A stretch of 8,513 nt of DNA from Actinomycetes bacterium (GTDB lineage: Bacteria; Actinomycetota; Acidimicrobiia; Acidimicrobiales; RAAP-2), in NCBI GenBank assembly GCA_021806055.1, contig JAJZYE010000031.1:1-8513 (forward strand). Reading direction: 5' to 3'. The first letter of the stretch is position 1; every line of letters begins with the position of its first letter. The translations under genes were made by a program, and so were the position numbers. Shown here one piece after another: positions 6,593-8,513 of the stretch. The notes beneath the pieces were generated by a model. That model ran no database searches and was not told the DNA's origin. It saw only the letters and a program-made list of their open reading frames with translations.

Positions 6593-7363
6593 TCAGCGGG
6601 CGTCGCGCTCGGGCTCGCCGTGATCGAGGTTGGCGCGGTTTGCGCGCCAGTAGGACTTGGGGCTGATGGCGTCGGCGTCGAGGCCGCGATCGTGCAGGGC
6701 GTGGACCACCGTCTGCACCACGCTGAACTCGCCCACGACGTACGCGTGGCCGTCGCCCTCGGGCCACGCCACCGCCGCGAGAGCACGCAAGAGACCCTCG
6801 GGGTCGTCGTGGCGCCGCTCGCGACGATCGACGAACACGCCGGTGATCGTTACCCCCTCGGCCACGGAGGTGGTGAGGGCGTCGTCGCCGTGGTCGATCT
6901 CCACCACGACGATCGCCTGGCGCGGGGCGGTGAGCGACTCGGCCATCCGGTAGAACGCACTCAGGCCACTGACGTCGCCGACGAAGAGGTGCCAGGCGGC
7001 GTGTGGGTCAACCAGCACCTTGCCCCGAGGTCCCACGACGTCCACCTCGTCGCCGGCCGCCGCCCGGCGAGCCCAGGCACTGCCGGCGCCGTCGTGGCCG
7101 GTGGTGACCCAGAGCCGGAAGCGGTCGGCGGCCGGGTCGACTGACCGGACGCTGTAGCGTCGTCGCACCATTCGCGTCCCGTGCTGGTCGACCAGCACCA
7201 TGACGTCGTTGCCTGGCTCGCCGGTCAGGGACGCGGACTCACCTTCGAGTTCCACCTCGGTGAGGGAAGAACTGAGCGGTCTCGTGGCCACGACGCGGCT
7301 GACGTGCGCGTGGGCGCCTAGTCGTTGTGCCAGGTCGTGGGTACTGGGGAGTGGTTCGCGCAC
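6593..7363 (-). CDS. Siderophore-interacting (SIP/ViuB) family FAD-binding protein
   Basis: The 256-residue product matches the SIP family, flavoproteins that reduce ferric siderophores in the cytoplasm with NAD(P)H to release iron. The N-terminal FAD-binding barrel has RRRYSVR (67-73), the family's flavin-binding motif, followed by LWVTTGH (84-90) and GSAWARRAAAGDEVDVVGPRG (94-114). The C-terminal NAD(P)-type half has LFVGDVSGLSAFYRM (126-140), YVVGEFSVVQ (208-217) and the characteristic ending DAISPKSYWRANRANLDHGE (231-250), with the near-invariant YWR. The GTG start is set by TAGGCT 6 bases upstream; there is no Shine-Dalgarno sequence. The gene is convergent with ribonuclease J, their stop codons touching (TAG|TCA), and divergent from ftsK. 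No siderophore synthesis or transport genes are visible nearby, and no Fur- or IdeR-like AT-rich box is seen, so iron control is unproven. The substrate cannot be told from sequence. Confidence 0.9.
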   Translation of the reverse strand: MREPLPSTHDLAQRLGAHAHVSRVVATRPLSSSLTEVELEGESASLTGEPGNDVMVLVDQHGTRMVRRRYSVRSVDPAADRFRLWVTTGHDGAGSAWARRAAAGDEVDVVGPRGKVLVDPHAAWHLFVGDVSGLSAFYRMAESLTAPRQAIVVVEIDHGDDALTTSVAEGVTITGVFVDRRERRHDDPEGLLRALAAVAWPEGDGHAYVVGEFSVVQTVVHALHDRGLDADAISPKSYWRANRANLDHGEPERDAR

Positions 7364-7369
7364 CGTTGA

Positions 7370-7396
7370 AGCCTAACGGTCCCGCCCGCGAGGCAA
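7370..7396 (-). promoter_or_regulatory. Leaderless promoter of the SIP-family gene (TTGCCT / TAGGCT)
   Basis: On the minus strand TAGGCT (7375 down to 7370) lies 6 bases before the GTG at 7363. A possible -35, TTGCCT (7396 down to 7391), stands 15 bases upstream of it. The -10 spacing matches the other genes of the window; the -35 is weaker because the spacer is short. Confidence 0.55.
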
Positions 7397-7424
7397 TGTG
7401 CCCCGCGGACGCGGCGGCGTTCAC

Positions 7425-7430
7425 TAACTT
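7425..7430 (+). promoter_or_regulatory. TAACTT -10 hexamer upstream of ftsK
   Basis: TAACTT, identical to the dapA hexamer, lies 2 bases before ATG 7433 and 8 bases before the in-frame GTG 7439. An RNA starting about 7 bases after the hexamer would exclude the ATG and begin at or next to the GTG. The site lies about 50 bases from the divergent SIP-gene hexamer, so both promoters share one short intergenic region of roughly 70 bases. Confidence 0.45.
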
Positions 7431-7438
7431 GGATGATC

Positions 7439-8513
7439 GTGGTAGCGCATCGAGCGAAGGGCAAGGGGGGTCGGGCCGCGCCGCGGCGCGCCGCGGCGAC
7501 CTCTCGTACGCCGCCGCCGTCACTGTGGCGGCGCCACGAGCGTGACTTGTGGACGGTGGGACTCGTGCTGGTGGGCCTGCTCGTGGCGCTGGCCGAGGTG
7601 CGCGCGCTGGGGTCGGTGGGTCACGTCGTGGCGCACGCACTGTCGCTGGCGTTGGGGCTCGGCCGAGTCCTGGTACCCGTGGTGCTGATCGGCGTGGGCG
7701 CGGCGTGGGGCTGGGGCAGTGCGTGGGTGGAGCGCTCCCGACTGGTCTGGGGGACCACGTTGGGTGTGCTCAGCGTCTGTGGTCTGGGTGATCTGGTGGG
7801 TGGACGTCCCGGGCTGCACGCCGGCGCCGCGGCGCTCGGTGGCGCGGGTGGCTGGCTGGGTGTCGCCGTCGGGGGCGGCCTCGATCGTGCGGTGGGCCTC
7901 GCGGGGGCCCTGCTCGTCGTCGTGGCGGGTCTGGTCGTGACGTTGATCATCCTCACCGGCGTCGGCCTGCGCACCGTGGTGGGCGCGACGGCGGCCGGTG
8001 TTCGCGCGGTGGCGTCGGGGGCGGCTCGGTGGTGGACGGGTCGGGCGACGGCGACGCCACCATCGTCACCGACTCGCGCGGTGGCCTCGTCGCGCACCCC
8101 GAGTCCCCTCCCCGATGACCACGACCCCCGCGCGGACGTGCCCGACGGGGTGGAGGTGGACACCGTCCCCTTCGACCTCGAGCCGGCGCTCGAGCCGGGG
8201 GAACGCGAGGACGCGCCGGGCTCGCTCGCCACGGCCGCCGCGCCGCCCGACACGACTCCGACCGCGGGGCCCGTGGTGCTCAGCGGACCGTGGGACTTGC
8301 CGCCCGCGGATCTGCTGACACGAACGCGCGAGCGTGGGGTCGATCGGGCGGCGATTGACGACGCCGGCGTGGAACTCGTCAATGCGCTGGCCGCACACGG
8401 GGTCGTGACGACCCTGGTGCGCTACACGGTGGGGCCCACGGTGACGCGCTACGAGCTCGAGCTCGGTCCGGGAGTGAAGGTGGCGCGCGTGACGTCGCTC
8501 AACCGGGACATCG
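7439..8513 (+). CDS. ftsK: FtsK/SpoIIIE DNA translocase, N-terminal part (runs off window)
   Basis: FtsK is the membrane-anchored, ATP-driven DNA pump that clears chromosome termini from the division septum. The frame stays open from 7433/7439 to the window end, about 358 codons. A basic N-terminus precedes membrane segments at about residues 37-57, 62-93 (possibly two), 101-121 and 151-178. A Pro/Ser/Asp/Glu-rich linker spans about 200-279. The alpha domain then begins at WDLPPADLL (285-293), continues through NALAAHGVVTT and reaches GPTVTRYELELGPGVK (332-347) and RVTSLNRDI, a highly diagnostic FtsK stretch. The Walker motifs and gamma domain lie beyond the edge. I prefer GTG 7439 because the -10-like TAACTT is only 2 bases from ATG 7433; the ATG would add two residues. 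The linker is short compared with E. coli FtsK, as is usual in actinobacteria. The position downstream of rnj fits the conserved actinobacterial order, with the SIP gene between. Confidence 0.93.
   Translation, partial: MVAHRAKGKGGRAAPRRAAATSRTPPPSLWRRHERDLWTVGLVLVGLLVALAEVRALGSVGHVVAHALSLALGLGRVLVPVVLIGVGAAWGWGSAWVERSRLVWGTTLGVLSVCGLGDLVGGRPGLHAGAAALGGAGGWLGVAVGGGLDRAVGLAGALLVVVAGLVVTLIILTGVGLRTVVGATAAGVRAVASGAARWWTGRATATPPSSPTRAVASSRTPSPLPDDHDPRADVPDGVEVDTVPFDLEPALEPGEREDAPGSLATAAAPPDTTPTAGPVVLSGPWDLPPADLLTRTRERGVDRAAIDDAGVELVNALAAHGVVTTLVRYTVGPTVTRYELELGPGVKVARVTSLNRDI
7479..7498. repeat. 20-bp perfect palindrome in the ftsK 5' coding region
   Basis: Two head-to-tail copies of the palindrome CGCCGCGGCG form a 20-bp perfect dyad, only about 40 bases into ftsK. 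It encodes part of an Ala/Arg-rich basic stretch (RAAPRRAAAT) just before the first membrane segment. On the RNA it could fold back on itself near the start codon. GC-rich codon use for Arg and Ala makes such runs fairly likely by chance. Confidence 0.7.

Noticed and set aside
7621..8382. Minus-strand open frame of 253 codons opposite ftsK
   Set aside because: Ser/Pro/Thr/Arg-rich low complexity. The plus frame has membrane helices followed by a diagnostic FtsK alpha domain.

Overview
This window is GC-rich, actinobacterial-type chromosomal DNA. GTG starts are common, Shine-Dalgarno sequences are nearly absent, and several genes carry a TAnnnT hexamer 6-8 bases before the start codon. The order dapB - dapA - ribonuclease J - ftsK matches the conserved dap/rnj/ftsK neighbourhood of actinobacterial chromosomes, where rpsO-pnp usually lies upstream. 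The lineage is probably a non-streptomycete actinobacterium (Acidimicrobiia-like is my guess). I cannot place it further without a search.

Layout. Positions 1-279 are the 3' end of a gene whose product ends in a charged, disordered tail with six exact DSSR repeats, possibly the C-terminus of polynucleotide phosphorylase. A 12-bp GC-rich inverted repeat (294-344) follows. Positions 368-3040 encode a large YfhO/GT-C-type polytopic membrane protein. Its stop codon overlaps the GTG start of dapB (3037-3807). A 164-base gap with a promoter-like site leads to dapA (3972-4880). Ribonuclease J (4886-6592) begins 5 bases after dapA. A siderophore-interacting FAD-binding family gene (6593-7363) lies on the minus strand, with its stop codon directly abutting the ribonuclease J stop. 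It is divergent from ftsK, which starts at about 7433-7439 and runs off the right edge.

Function. DapA and DapB perform the first two committed steps toward diaminopimelate and lysine, feeding peptidoglycan synthesis. Ribonuclease J is a central mRNA/rRNA nuclease, and FtsK is the division-site DNA translocase. The YfhO-like protein is probably an envelope glycosyltransferase-type enzyme, so much of the block serves the cell envelope and division. The SIP-family protein probably acts in iron-siderophore reduction and looks like a separately transcribed neighbour.

No mobile element, CRISPR array, tRNA or rRNA was seen. The content is mostly housekeeping. The most notable signal is the repeated leaderless-promoter architecture (TAnnnT, 6-7 bases, start codon) in front of four genes, with a fifth likely case. 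I did not find evidence for a previously undescribed multi-gene system.
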